A stretch of DNA of 64,000 nucleotides from CAWARU01 sp963805795 (GTDB taxonomy: Bacteria > Pseudomonadota > Gammaproteobacteria > UBA6186 > Azoamicaceae), in the NCBI GenBank assembly GCA_963805795.1, contig CAWDVG010000002.1:62001-126000 (forward strand). The letters run 5' to 3'. Positions 45,406-54,406 of the stretch are shown one piece after another; the first letter of the stretch is position 1, and every line of letters begins with the position of its first letter. The notes below the pieces were generated by a model. The model worked only from the letters and a program-made list of their open reading frames with translations, was not told where the DNA came from and did no database searches. The translations under genes and the position numbers were made by a program.

Positions 45406-47106
45406 TCACATATATGAGTAATTAGGACCCCCTCCCCCTTCTGGCGGAATCCAATCGATGTTTTGTTTGGGATCTTTTATATCACAAGTTTTACAATGCA
45501 CACAATTTTGAGCCGAAATATGCAAAATAGGATCCCCATTCTTATCTTTTACAATTTCATAAACCTTGGCGGGGCAATATCTTTGTTCTGGTGAAGCATA
45601 TAAATCCCAATTGACTTGAATAGCTAGGGCGGGATTTTTTAATTTTAAATGCGGAGGTTGATTTTCTTCATGATTAACATTCGAAAACTGAAGGGACGTT
45701 AATTTATCAAAGCTGATTTTTCCATCTGGTTTGGGATAAGCTATCGATTGGCAATCTTTGGCTTTTTTTAACTTTAAATAATCAGCAGAAAAATGAAAAG
45801 TCCAGGGTGCTTTTCCGCGAAATATATAAGTGTCTAGGGCTGCATAGGCCAAGCCTAGCCACAAACCAAAACGAAAAGCAGGCCGTATATTGCGGGCCTT
45901 TCTTAATTCTGGCCAAATCCAAGATGCTTTTATAGATTTTTCATAACTTAAAAGTCGATTTGGAGTTTGTTGTTTTTCTAATTGTATATTGATGCTCATT
46001 GCTTCATTTGAATGCTGCTCGTTTTTAATACCATCTTTAATAGCATCAAAAACGGCTGCAGCGGCCAACATACCCGATTTCATTGCAGTATGATTGCCTT
46101 TTAATTTGGCCACATTAACGAAACCTGCAGCACATCCGATTAACAATCCTCCCGGAAATGTTAAATTGGGTATTGCTTGGAAGCCCCCTTCATTAATAGC
46201 TCTAGCGCCATATTCTATTCTTCGCCCCCCTTCCAATAAGGGTTTAATAGCTGGATGATGTTTCAATCTTTGGAATTCTTCAAAAGGATCTAAGAATGTA
46301 TTTTCATAATCTAAGCCTATGATTAATCCAATGGAAAGTAAATTGGGTTTCATTTGCAAAAGAAAAGAACCACCATAAGTGCGTGAATCTAAAGGCCAAC
46401 CTATAGTATGCCATGTTTTACCCGCACTATGTTTTGCCGGATCAATTTCCCAAAGTTCCTTGATTCCAATACCATAGCTTTGAGGACCGCTTTGTTTTCT
46501 TAATTGGAAGTGATCACACAGCTGTTTTGTGAGTGAGCCCCGGCAGCCCTCTGCCAGTAGGGTATAACGAGCTCGAATTTCCATCCCCATTTGATAATTT
46601 GGTTTTTTCTCTCCATTTTTATCAATTCCAACCGGATTGGTTGTTACACCGATGACGGATCCCCCTGCATCAAAAAGCGCAGCTGTAGCAGCATATCCTG
46701 GGAAAATATCCACATCCAAGGCTTTTGCTTCTTTCGCTAGCCAGCGGCAAAATTCACCCAGGCTAATAATATAATTGCCCTTATTTCGAAGACTCGGTGG
46801 AGTAGGAAGTGTAACGGCTGAGCCCTTGGTAAGTAGTTGAAAAACATCCTTTGTAACCGGTGTATGAAGTGGGGCTCCCCGTTCTTTCCAATCCGGAAAT
46901 AATTCGTTTAGGGCCCGAGGTTCAAATACCGCACCGGATATAATATGAGCGCCAATTTCTGAACCCTTTTCTAAGACACAGACTCGCGGGATAAGTTGAT
47001 GTTGGGTGGCTAATTGAGAATAGTGAATGGCTGCAGCTAAACCCGCAGGCCCTCCGCCAACGATGACTAAATCATATTCCATTGATTCTTCTGCCATACT
47101 ATTCAT
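45406..47106 (-). CDS. Electron transfer flavoprotein-ubiquinone oxidoreductase
   Basis: A 566-aa inner-membrane-associated enzyme that passes electrons from ETF to ubiquinone. The N-terminal FAD motif is VGGGPAGLAAAIHY, followed by GSEIGAHIISGAVFEPRAL; the middle has LAEGCRGSLTKQL and GLLIGCAAGFVNVAKLKG, and the C-terminal ferredoxin-like end binds [4Fe-4S] with CVHCKTCDIKDPKQNIDWIP. Length matches the family. No strong SD is seen, so the start could be either Met of MNSMAEESMEYDLV. It is divergent from the gene at 47185, and etfB/etfA lie beyond that. Confidence 0.95.
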   Translation of the reverse strand: MNSMAEESMEYDLVIVGGGPAGLAAAIHYSQLATQHQLIPRVCVLEKGSEIGAHIISGAVFEPRALNELFPDWKERGAPLHTPVTKDVFQLLTKGSAVTLPTPPSLRNKGNYIISLGEFCRWLAKEAKALDVDIFPGYAATAALFDAGGSVIGVTTNPVGIDKNGEKKPNYQMGMEIRARYTLLAEGCRGSLTKQLCDHFQLRKQSGPQSYGIGIKELWEIDPAKHSAGKTWHTIGWPLDSRTYGGSFLLQMKPNLLSIGLIIGLDYENTFLDPFEEFQRLKHHPAIKPLLEGGRRIEYGARAINEGGFQAIPNLTFPGGLLIGCAAGFVNVAKLKGNHTAMKSGMLAAAAVFDAIKDGIKNEQHSNEAMSINIQLEKQQTPNRLLSYEKSIKASWIWPELRKARNIRPAFRFGLWLGLAYAALDTYIFRGKAPWTFHFSADYLKLKKAKDCQSIAYPKPDGKISFDKLTSLQFSNVNHEENQPPHLKLKNPALAIQVNWDLYASPEQRYCPAKVYEIVKDKNGDPILHISAQNCVHCKTCDIKDPKQNIDWIPPEGGGGPNYSYM

Positions 47107-47184
47107 AATACCATATTTTAGAGATTCTAGAGCGTTGAGAATAAGCTCGGCTTTGGAAGAAATTTAAATCGGACTAATTTTTTA

Positions 47185-48672
47185 TTGAGGCTAAAATTCG
47201 TGATATCAAAGCATTATCTATGGCTTATCATTTTAATCGAGGGTTTTGTCACTATCTCTGCCGAGATTTTAACCATTCGCCAAATATTACCCATCGCCGG
47301 TGGTTCTGTTATCGTAACCAGTTTAATTATTGGTATTTTCTTATTGTTTTTAGCCTATGGTTACCGTAAGGGAGGCGAATATGAAGGGGATTATATCAAT
47401 ATATTGAAAAAAAATTTTACCCTCGCGGCCTTTTGGCTAGGGATTGGTCTTTCTTATGCCTTTATACATCTATTTTTTACTGTTTTTCATGCTACCCATT
47501 TCAACCATATTCTCATCATTTTAACAACCTACTTGCTACTGGTCACTGCACCCTTGGTTTATATATTAGGGCAAACGGTTCCCATCACCATGAATCTGAT
47601 TCGAAAAGAACATTCCATGGGTGCAACTGGGGCAAAAATATTGCACTTAAGCACGATTGGCTCCTTTTTAGGTGCCATCATCACCAGTGTAGTGTTAATG
47701 AATTTCTTAGGAGTCGCTTGGACTGTTGCCATCAACTATATTGGCCTTATGCTGCTAACCCTATTATTAATCCAAACTAAAAATAAGGAACTCCTCAGAA
47801 TAATGGTTTTATCATTAGGCTTAGTTTTAACTTATGCATTTAATGTTTATACTGAAAAACAATTATTTTCCCTCACGAATGTGTATGCCAATTATCAAGT
47901 TGTTGCAACGAATCAAGGTAAAATTTTATTGACCAATGAATCTCCCAGTTCTTATATTAATCAACAGAAAAAAGCATTTCCTTATATTGAATTAATTAAG
48001 AGCTTTTTATTTACCGATTTAAAAGTAACCAACAAAGATATTTTGGTGCTGGGGGCTGGTGGTTTTAGCCTCTCTGCAGAAAACACCTTCGGCAACCGTT
48101 TTACTTATGTTGACATAGACAAAGATATTGAAAGTGTTGTTAAAAGCCATTTTCTAGATAAGATTGAAGGCCAATTGGTGGTCAATGATGCGCGTTACTT
48201 TTTAAATAGCACAAAAAATCAATATGACGTTATTTTTTCAGATGTCTATAGCAGTGCAAAAACCATACCGACTCATTTATTAACACATGAATATTTTGCT
48301 GCAGTCAACCAGGTGTTGCGATCTCAGGGGATTGCGGTTATTAATATCATTGCCAAACCGACTTTAGAAGATGACTATTCCCAAAAAGTAGATAATACGA
48401 TTCGTTCTGTATTTCATCATTGTATGGTTATTCCAACTCGTTATACATCAGAAGTGAATAATATTCTTTATTTTTGTCAAAAAAATCCTAAACTGAATGC
48501 GAGAAGTTTATTTACGGATGATTTAAATCAGGCCACTTTTGATTTCTTTAATCTCATTAAAAACTTGAAAGGATCGGTTGTCGTCAAAGACTTCACTATG
48601 AAAGAGACTAAAGATACGGATGGAGATGAGGATGGGAATAAGCATGCCGATAAAATGTCTAGTCGCCATTAA
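47185..48672 (+). CDS. Membrane-fused spermidine synthase-like protein
   Basis: A 495-aa protein with about seven membrane helices (residues 12-215) followed by a spermidine/spermine synthase fold. The soluble part has ILVLGAGGFSLSAENTFG (the SAM/dcSAM glycine motif), FTYVDIDKDIESVV with the acidic strand-end Asp, NDARYFLNSTKNQYDVIFSDVYSS with the DxxxxP-like catalytic region, and a lost tail of charged residues. In several bacteria such fused proteins occur but with uncertain activity. The C-terminal coding end overlaps etfB by 29 bp if etfB starts at 48644, implying co-translation. Confidence 0.75.
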   Translation: MRLKFVISKHYLWLIILIEGFVTISAEILTIRQILPIAGGSVIVTSLIIGIFLLFLAYGYRKGGEYEGDYINILKKNFTLAAFWLGIGLSYAFIHLFFTVFHATHFNHILIILTTYLLLVTAPLVYILGQTVPITMNLIRKEHSMGATGAKILHLSTIGSFLGAIITSVVLMNFLGVAWTVAINYIGLMLLTLLLIQTKNKELLRIMVLSLGLVLTYAFNVYTEKQLFSLTNVYANYQVVATNQGKILLTNESPSSYINQQKKAFPYIELIKSFLFTDLKVTNKDILVLGAGGFSLSAENTFGNRFTYVDIDKDIESVVKSHFLDKIEGQLVVNDARYFLNSTKNQYDVIFSDVYSSAKTIPTHLLTHEYFAAVNQVLRSQGIAVINIIAKPTLEDDYSQKVDNTIRSVFHHCMVIPTRYTSEVNNILYFCQKNPKLNARSLFTDDLNQATFDFFNLIKNLKGSVVVKDFTMKETKDTDGDEDGNKHADKMSSRH

Positions 48673-49429
48673 GAAAGTTATTGATTATAATGTTAAAGTG
48701 CGAGTGAAAGCAGATGGTTCCGCCGTCGAAACCGACCATGTCAAAATGTCCATGAATCCTTTTGATGAAATTGCCTTAGAGGAAGCGGTTCGTCTAAAAG
48801 AAGCAGGAAAAATAAATGAAGTAATCGCTGTGACTATGGGTACTTCGCTTGAAGAAATTTTGCGAGCTGCTTTGGCACGAGGCGCTGATCACGCAATTTG
48901 GGTCAGTGATGTACCAGCTGGGATCTGTGACGACCCTCTGAATGTGGCAAAAATTTTAAAGAGTTTAGTATTACAAGAAAACATTCAATTGATTTTCTTG
49001 GGTAAACAAGCGATTGATGATGACTGCAACCAAACCGGACAAATGCTGGCCGGACTTTTGGGCTGGTCACAAGGAACCAATGTCTCTAAGATAGAGTGGG
49101 AACCTCAGAATCCTTTTATGGATGTGACTCGCGAAACAGATGCTGGCCTAGAAAGTTTACGATTGACTTTGCCAACCGTGCTGACGGCAGATTTAAGATT
49201 GAACGAACCCCGCTATATTACACTCCCTAATCTAATGAAAGCAAAAAATAAATTAATTGAAGCTCGTAGTTTTCTGGGTTTAGCTGAAAAATATGATTTT
49301 TTGAATTTGGTGCCCCATACAAAAACCATTCAAGTGACAGCTCCTGTCATAAAACGAACTGCACAAAAATTAAATTCAGTTAAAGAATTAGTGGAAAAAT
49401 TAAGATTCGAAGCGAAGGTGATTCAATGA
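48644..49429 (+). CDS. etfB: Electron transfer flavoprotein beta subunit
   Basis: A 261-aa FixA/EtfB protein that with EtfA receives electrons from acyl-CoA and other dehydrogenases. The start at 48644 (MPIKCLVAIKKVIDYNVKVRV) matches the family and follows an SD-like gaggatggg; the longer frame from 48620 adds residues atypical for EtfB. MSMNPFDEIALEEAVRLKEAG, the adenosine/AMP loop segments LGKQAIDDDCNQTGQMLAG and VLTADLRLNEPRYITLPNLMKAKNK are conserved. It overlaps etfA by 4 bp (ATGA). Confidence 0.95.
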   Translation: MPIKCLVAIKKVIDYNVKVRVKADGSAVETDHVKMSMNPFDEIALEEAVRLKEAGKINEVIAVTMGTSLEEILRAALARGADHAIWVSDVPAGICDDPLNVAKILKSLVLQENIQLIFLGKQAIDDDCNQTGQMLAGLLGWSQGTNVSKIEWEPQNPFMDVTRETDAGLESLRLTLPTVLTADLRLNEPRYITLPNLMKAKNKLIEARSFLGLAEKYDFLNLVPHTKTIQVTAPVIKRTAQKLNSVKELVEKLRFEAKVIQ

Positions 49430-50370
49430 ATAGTTTATTGCTTGCAGAACATGATAACCAAACTTTAAAAGATCCAACAGCCCACACCCTCACTGCTGCA
49501 ACGCAATTGTCAGGGAAAGTAACGGTGTTGGTGGCAGGGGATCAATGTAAAAATGTTGCGAATGCTGTCGCCCAACTACAAGGGGTTGATAAGGTTTTGC
49601 TGGCCGAGGCACCTTATTATGCAGAAGGATTAGCAGAAAATATTACAACTTTGATGCAGGATCTTTGCAAAAAACATACTTCAGATAAATATGATTATAT
49701 TCTAGCTCCAGCCAGCACTTATGGAAAAAATATTCTGCCGCGCTTAGCAGCACTCCTCAACGTGGCACAAATTTCTGAAATTACGCAGATTATTTCACAT
49801 GATACTTTTGTTCGCCCAACCTATGCCGGCAATGTACTGCAAACCATCCAAGCCTTAGATCCTATAAAAGTCATTACTGTGCGTTCAACTGCTTTTCCAA
49901 AAGCCAACACAAAACCTGAAGCAGCACCGATTGAAGAAATAAACCCATCTGAAGAATTCAAAGGATCCCATTTTTTAAAACGAGAATCTCGAGAATCTAC
50001 TAGGCCAGAATTAAATTCAGCGCCTATCGTTATTTCAGGAGGTCGTGGTTTACAAAGTAAAGAAAACTTCAAATTAATAGAAGACCTCGCAGATAAACTT
50101 GGGGCAGCCATCGGTGCATCCCGGGCCGCAGTAGATGCAGGTTTTGTCCCTAACGATTATCAGGTGGGGCAAACAGGTAAGGTAGTGGCTCCCGAACTTT
50201 ATATCGCCGTTGGGATTTCTGGTGCTATTCAACATATCGCTGGCATGAAAGACAGCAAAATTATTGTGGCTATTAACAAAGATCCCGAAGCCCCCATTTT
50301 GCAAATATGTGATTATTACCTCGTAGGGGACCTTTTTGATATTTTACCGGCTTTGATGGCTGAGCTTTAG
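49426..50370 (+). CDS. etfA: Electron transfer flavoprotein alpha subunit
   Basis: A 314-aa FixB/EtfA protein. The FAD site is in VISGGRGLQSKENFKLIEDL, GAAIGASRAAVDAGFVPNDY, QVGQTGKVVAPELYIAVGIS and GAIQHIAGMKDSKIIVAINK with the terminal D-P-E-A-P-I-L-Q-I-C-DYYLVGD. Together with EtfB and the ETF-QO encoded nearby it completes the flavoprotein link to ubiquinone. Dehydrogenases that feed it are not in the window. Confidence 0.96.
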   Translation: MNSLLLAEHDNQTLKDPTAHTLTAATQLSGKVTVLVAGDQCKNVANAVAQLQGVDKVLLAEAPYYAEGLAENITTLMQDLCKKHTSDKYDYILAPASTYGKNILPRLAALLNVAQISEITQIISHDTFVRPTYAGNVLQTIQALDPIKVITVRSTAFPKANTKPEAAPIEEINPSEEFKGSHFLKRESRESTRPELNSAPIVISGGRGLQSKENFKLIEDLADKLGAAIGASRAAVDAGFVPNDYQVGQTGKVVAPELYIAVGISGAIQHIAGMKDSKIIVAINKDPEAPILQICDYYLVGDLFDILPALMAEL

Positions 50371-50609
50371 GTATTATTTGGCTGCTACATATATTCCGAC
50401 CAGACCATGCCTTCGATCATAATTCGCTAATTAGGCTTGATATAAATTCCATATTGAAGCATATTGGTTTTAGTTTGTATTTCTGAAAATATATTTATAT
50501 TCATAGACTTACATTTATTCCATTGGGGTGGAAAACCATATCCTATTGATTTTATTTTATTTGATTTTTATGTTTTTGTACATTCTTAAAGACATACTAG
50601 AATAAAGGT

Positions 50610-50624
50610 TATAACAATGTTATA
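50610..50624. promoter_or_regulatory. Palindrome upstream of mazE
   Basis: TATAAC (50610-50615) and GTTATA (50619-50624) form a perfect 6-bp dyad around AAT, next to a TATACT -10-like box at 50621-50626 and 44 bp before the mazE ATG. The site fits a MazE-type autoregulatory operator. The wider 298-bp space from etfA to mazE shows no gene. Confidence 0.5.
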
Positions 50625-50668
50625 CTTTCATATAGAACAGCAGATATAATTCTAGGAGGATAAAGAAT

Positions 50669-50941
50669 ATGTTAGCAGTTATGGTTCGTCGAATGGGAAA
50701 TTCTTTAGGTATTATTATCCCGAAAGCATATTTGGAATCTTTGGGCTTATATGAGGGTGCGAAAGTTGCTCTTGAGCAGGAAGATGGAAGTTTATTATTA
50801 ACCCCAACAAAGAAAAAATATTCATTAGAAGAACTCGTTCTTAAAATGACTCCAGAGAATAATCATTCAGAAATTAGTGCTGGTTTTGCAGTAGGTGCAG
50901 AACGTTTAATAGATGGTCCAGAAAAAAGGGAAGAAACATGA
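50669..50941 (+). CDS. mazE: MazE-type antitoxin (AbrB fold)
   Basis: A 90-aa protein with the SpoVT/AbrB DNA-binding domain at residues 5-50 (RRMGNSLGIIIPKAYLESLG, then VALEQEDGSLLLTPTK) and a C-terminal acidic tail that would wrap the toxin. The strong SD (aggagg) fixes the start. It overlaps mazF by 4 bp (ATGA), the standard antitoxin-toxin order. Confidence 0.85.
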   Translation: MLAVMVRRMGNSLGIIIPKAYLESLGLYEGAKVALEQEDGSLLLTPTKKKYSLEELVLKMTPENNHSEISAGFAVGAERLIDGPEKREET

Positions 50942-51273
50942 TCCATTATCGTCCTGAAAGAGGAGATATCATTCAAATCGATTTCGATCCTCAAGTTGGT
51001 AAGGAGATAATGAAAAGAAGGCCAGCATTGGTTTTATCTCCTAAGATATATAATGAAAAGGGTTTTTTAATTCTTTGCTGCCCCATTACTTCTACAATTC
51101 GAAGTGGCCCCTGGGAAGTTTTGCTTCCGGATGGATTAAAAACGCAAGGGGCTATTTTGTCTGATCAGGTCAAATCTTTTGACTGGCGAAAACGTTCTGC
51201 AGAAAAAATTGAATCTTGTCCCAAGCAGATTTTAGCAGAGATATTAGAAAAAACATTGCTTTTACTAACGTAA
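50938..51273 (+). CDS. mazF: MazF-type mRNA interferase toxin
   Basis: A 111-aa PemK/MazF family endoribonuclease. PERGDIIQIDFDPQVGKE with the catalytic Arg-loop, RRPALVLSPKIYN, ILCCPITSTIRSGPWEVLLP and GAILSDQVKSFDWRKR are all typical; the family cuts single-stranded RNA at short motifs. It is translationally coupled to mazE. Its stop is 90 bp from the convergent second Fic gene. Confidence 0.92.
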   Translation: MIHYRPERGDIIQIDFDPQVGKEIMKRRPALVLSPKIYNEKGFLILCCPITSTIRSGPWEVLLPDGLKTQGAILSDQVKSFDWRKRSAEKIESCPKQILAEILEKTLLLLT

Positions 51274-51363
51274 CAAAATACCTACTTAACTATGTGTTCC
51301 GCATCGCCCCAGCTCCTAGCAGCTGAATTTGGTCAAACAATCATTCTTGGCAAGACATTCCTT

Positions 51364-52863
51364 TTACCTAGGCAAATCAGACAATATCAGGATTCTCAAA
51401 ACTCTATTGAAAATGGGTAAGCCTTTATCCGGTAGCCTATTCGCATAATCTTCTTCAATTTTTTCTCGAGCTTCGCCATAGTCCCTCCAATTGATTATGG
51501 CGGTATAGGCCTGAGCATAATCCATAACTTTACAATACATATAAAAATCTTCATCTTTTGTTGCACATCTAAGAGCATTCAAATAATTATCACGCATAAC
51601 CGTTGGCATGATAATTTTATAGAGACCCGCACGAGCTAGTTCTGCATTCATCATGATCCTAGACAATCTGCCATTACCATCATTAAAAGGGTGCACTTCG
51701 GACACTAAATAGTGCATAAACAATGCTTTGGGTAATCCATCTTTAAACAGTGAATATATTTCAAATCCATTTGTCAAAGTACCGATTACATTTTCGGGTA
51801 AAACAAAGTAAGTGTTACCGGCTTTATTGGGAATTTCTTTAAATTCACCCGGTCGTTTTTCAGGCCTTTCTTTCATCAAATAAGCATGACGCGTTTTTAA
51901 GATATTGATAAATTCCTGAGCACTACTCGGTGCTTTTCTCGTCATTTCAAGGTAATCATGAGCCAAATAATAATTTGCTAAAATAGCATGACTATCAGCA
52001 TGACGGTGATCAATTTCTTTTCCCTTAAATACAATATCCTCTGCTTCATCAATGATAAATTCTGTACCTTCTATGAAGTTTGAGAAATACGATTCAAAAA
52101 ATGATAGATTCTTATAAGCAATCGAGCCAAATTCAAAAATTCTTTCCCTAAAATTACATTTTTCCAAATATATTTTAAGTTTCTCAAATGATCGAAGACG
52201 ATGTTCATCATAGGGATTTTTTTTAGCAACAGCGATCCCATAAGGTGTTTTTAATCGCCCTATATCGTTGGTTGATAACAAAGCAGAGATAATATGATTT
52301 AACTTATTATATTCTCTTTCAAATCCCAGTTCATGGGCTATTATTTTAGCTTCATCGCGAACCTGATTTAACCATGATTCACCATGAAATTGTAATTGTC
52401 TGGCTAGGTAACTTTCAACTCCCTCATGACCAATGGTTTTAACATTTTTAAATTCAGGTTTTTTGATGGATATTAAATTTTCAAGTAACATCCTAGGACC
52501 ATTGCTTTTAGCCAAATTGGGTAAAACCTGTTCAGCATAAGCGGCTACGTTACCCTTAGTGACGTTAATAATCAAACCAGGAAGTCGGATTGTTTTAACA
52601 TAAGTGCTAGTTAAAAATACGATATCCAGGTCCTTTCGAAACGGGATGGGTTTTAGATCAATAGCTGTGCGATAACTTAAAATAGCTTTTGAAACAATAT
52701 AAGGGATAATTTCCATCCAATGTTTTTTGACAATTTTTTCAAGTGGCAAATCTAAATTATCTGTGTATATACCATGATATATTCGGCGTAATTTTTTATG
52801 TTTTAGCAAGTTGGCCAAATTTTTAGCTGTGACTTTATCAAGTGAGAATAATAATTTAGACAT
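51364..52863 (-). CDS. Second Fic-family protein with AbiEi-like N-terminus
   Basis: A 499-aa protein. The Fic core is HPFNDGNGRLSR at residues 391-402 and the inhibitory motif is S-x-x-x-E-G at Ser261, Glu265 and Gly266, so it is a class II self-inhibited Fic with an intact AMPylation site. The N-terminal 150 residues (LLKHKKLRRIYHGIYTDNL, SYRTAIDLKP, KTIRLPGLIINVTKG) resemble the winged-helix region of AbiEi-type antitoxins. Overall plan matches the protein at 3423-5204 although sequence identity looks low. It is convergent with mazF, and upstream lie four repeats. Target protein unknown. Confidence 0.85.
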   Translation of the reverse strand: MSKLLFSLDKVTAKNLANLLKHKKLRRIYHGIYTDNLDLPLEKIVKKHWMEIIPYIVSKAILSYRTAIDLKPIPFRKDLDIVFLTSTYVKTIRLPGLIINVTKGNVAAYAEQVLPNLAKSNGPRMLLENLISIKKPEFKNVKTIGHEGVESYLARQLQFHGESWLNQVRDEAKIIAHELGFEREYNKLNHIISALLSTNDIGRLKTPYGIAVAKKNPYDEHRLRSFEKLKIYLEKCNFRERIFEFGSIAYKNLSFFESYFSNFIEGTEFIIDEAEDIVFKGKEIDHRHADSHAILANYYLAHDYLEMTRKAPSSAQEFINILKTRHAYLMKERPEKRPGEFKEIPNKAGNTYFVLPENVIGTLTNGFEIYSLFKDGLPKALFMHYLVSEVHPFNDGNGRLSRIMMNAELARAGLYKIIMPTVMRDNYLNALRCATKDEDFYMYCKVMDYAQAYTAIINWRDYGEAREKIEEDYANRLPDKGLPIFNRVLRILILSDLPR

Positions 52864-52880
52864 TTTTGATCCTCTTGAAT

Positions 52881-52996
52881 CGAACTTCAGAATAGTATAA
52901 ACATGATATACGAATTATAGAATACAATAAATATTTATTTTAGAATATCAGAATATAATTAATATATATATATACGAATTCTAGAGTAGTATAAAT
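52881..52996. promoter_or_regulatory. Four imperfect direct repeats upstream of the second Fic gene
   Basis: Copies start at about 52881, 52911, 52942 and 52975 (spacing 30-33 bp). They share GAAyTtcAGAATAgtATAAAt; copies 2 and 4 read CGAATTATAGAATACAATAA and CGAATTCTAGAGTAGTATAA. The first copy lies 17 bp from the Fic start codon. The repeat sequence is unlike that upstream of the first Fic gene. Likely operator sites; the surrounding 52864-53224 holds no gene. Confidence 0.55.
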
Positions 52997-53082
52997 TCTC
53001 TGGAGACGAATTTAGGAAAACCTTATAATGCAACCTTGTATGGTTTTTGACCTCAATTCTTATAATTAATTAATGTATATTG

Positions 53083-53111
53083 TTGACATTAGGCACACAT
53101 TGTGATAGTAT
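53083..53111 (+). promoter_or_regulatory. Sigma70 promoter with spacer dyad for the BrnT-like/CopG pair
   Basis: TTGACA (53083-53088) and TAGTAT (53106-53111) are separated by 17 bp. The spacer contains CACATTGTG, a short dyad at 53096-53104. This gives a consensus-quality promoter 114 bp upstream of the toxin ATG at 53225. Confidence 0.65.
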
Positions 53112-53224
53112 TTTTACATGGAGTAAATTATTGGTATAGCAGGCTTATCTTTAATTTGAATGTGAAATGCCAGGTCACAAGGAGGTGGACCCATGCTAAA
53201 AGGGACATAAGAAGGAAAATAGTA

Positions 53225-53509
53225 ATGTACAATTTTTCGATACAAAAAAATCAAATCCTTAAGAGGGAAAGGGGAATTAGTTTTGATGAAGTCATTGCTG
53301 CAATTGAAAACGGAGGTTTACTTGATATTATTGATCATCCAAATCCGATTAAATATCCAAATCAGGAAATGATGGTAGTTGAAGTAAATGATTATGTATA
53401 TTTAATACCGTTTATCGAAGAAGGTACAGACAGCTTTTTTTTAAAAACTATAATTCCCAGCCGTAAAGCAAAAAGGATTTATTCAAAAAAAGAGGACTAC
53501 CATGCGTAA
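53225..53509 (+). CDS. BrnT-like ribonuclease toxin
   Basis: A 94-aa product from MYNFSIQKNQ; the ATG has an aaggaaaata SD, while the longer frame to 53102 begins in promoter DNA. The sequence ILKRERGISFDEVIAAIENG, IDHPNPIKYPNQEMMVVEV and DYVYLIPF, then FLKTIIPSRKAKRIY is characteristic of small BrnT-type/DUF4258 toxins. It overlaps the antitoxin gene by 8 bp, and toxin precedes antitoxin, as in brnTA. Confidence 0.75.
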   Translation: MYNFSIQKNQILKRERGISFDEVIAAIENGGLLDIIDHPNPIKYPNQEMMVVEVNDYVYLIPFIEEGTDSFFLKTIIPSRKAKRIYSKKEDYHA

Positions 53510-53810
53510 AAAACGAAACATTAAAAATCCACCCCCTATTCTCTTAGATGAAGAAGAAAAAGATATTTTGGAGTCTTTTGAAAAAGGTGAATGGAAATCT
53601 GTTTCTAATTTAGAGAAGAGAAAGAATACCCTTAAAAAGGCTGCTTCAAATTATCTAAAAAAAGATAATCGTATTAATATTCGAATTTCGAGTAGTGATT
53701 TGAGTCGCATAAAACAATTGGCTGCCTATGAAGGGCTTCCATACCAAACATTAATTGCTAGTATTCTTCATAAATTTGCTGCTGGTTATTTGGATATGAA
53801 TCAACAATGA
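53502..53810 (+). CDS. CopG-like antitoxin, BrnA type
   Basis: A 102-aa protein. N-terminal half is a helical neutralisation region (DEEEKDILESFEKGEWKSV); the C-terminal half is a ribbon-helix-helix-like segment, INIRISSSDLSRIKQLAAYE, then GLPYQTLIASILHKFAAGYL. It pairs with the upstream toxin; the RHH end suggests binding to the operator. Confidence 0.8.
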   Translation: MRKKRNIKNPPPILLDEEEKDILESFEKGEWKSVSNLEKRKNTLKKAASNYLKKDNRINIRISSSDLSRIKQLAAYEGLPYQTLIASILHKFAAGYLDMNQQ

Positions 53811-53953
53811 ATATAAGCATCATCTATTTTTAAATAACAATAGGGGTAGATAGGATCGTATTGATAGACGCCATAATTGGGTAATCTTTGGCATTGTTTT
53901 ATTATTTCAAAATTTTCAAATGATGTGTATAAAGGGTGGGACTTTTCATTCAT

Positions 53954-54406
53954 TCACTGGATCTCAGCAGATCTTAATTGTTTAGCCAGTTTATCTAAAA
54001 CTCCATTCACAAATTTATACCCATCGGTTGCGCCAAAGGTTTTAGTAAGATTTAAGGCTTCATTGATCACAACGCGATAAGGGATTTCAAGATGATCTTT
54101 TAGTTCGAAGACGGCAATGCGCAACACAGCTAATTCAACAAAATCTAATTCTTCTAATGCCCGCGATAAAAGCGGTTGCATGATAGTATCAATTTCTTGC
54201 ACTTGATGTGTCACACTAAAAATCAAATGTGTAAAATAGTCTCGATCAAAGACTTCATCTGGATGTTCTGCAAGAATAAAAGCTTCAATTTCAGGTAGGG
54301 GATTTTGAGTCATGGACCAACCGTAAAGGGCTTGCACAGCATAACGCCTAGCCTTTTTTCTTCCGCTCATACTTGGTTTTTGAGCTTTAGGTTCTAGAGT
54401 ATTCAT
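53954..54406 (-). CDS. nusB: Transcription antitermination factor NusB
   Basis: A 150-aa all-helical protein that joins NusE on boxA RNA in rRNA antitermination. KARRYAVQALYGWSMTQN at the N-terminus, RDYFTHLI, LDFVELAVLRIAVFELKD and PYRVVINEALNLTKTFGATD with the final KFVNGVLDKLAKQLR are standard. It overlaps nrdR by 4 bp in the glyA-nrdR-nusB order. No ribH/ribD is adjacent, unlike in E. coli. Confidence 0.95.
   Translation of the reverse strand: MNTLEPKAQKPSMSGRKKARRYAVQALYGWSMTQNPLPEIEAFILAEHPDEVFDRDYFTHLIFSVTHQVQEIDTIMQPLLSRALEELDFVELAVLRIAVFELKDHLEIPYRVVINEALNLTKTFGATDGYKFVNGVLDKLAKQLRSAEIQ

Noticed and set aside
52881..52996. Short spaced repeats as a small CRISPR array
   Set aside because: Repeats are imperfect, spacing varies between 30 and 33 bp, spacers are under 13 bp, and the array is directly upstream of a gene; operator sites are simpler.
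53102..53224. Longer N-terminus for the BrnT-like toxin
   Set aside because: The added 41 codons begin inside the -10 region and have no family similarity; the ATG at 53225 has an SD sequence.
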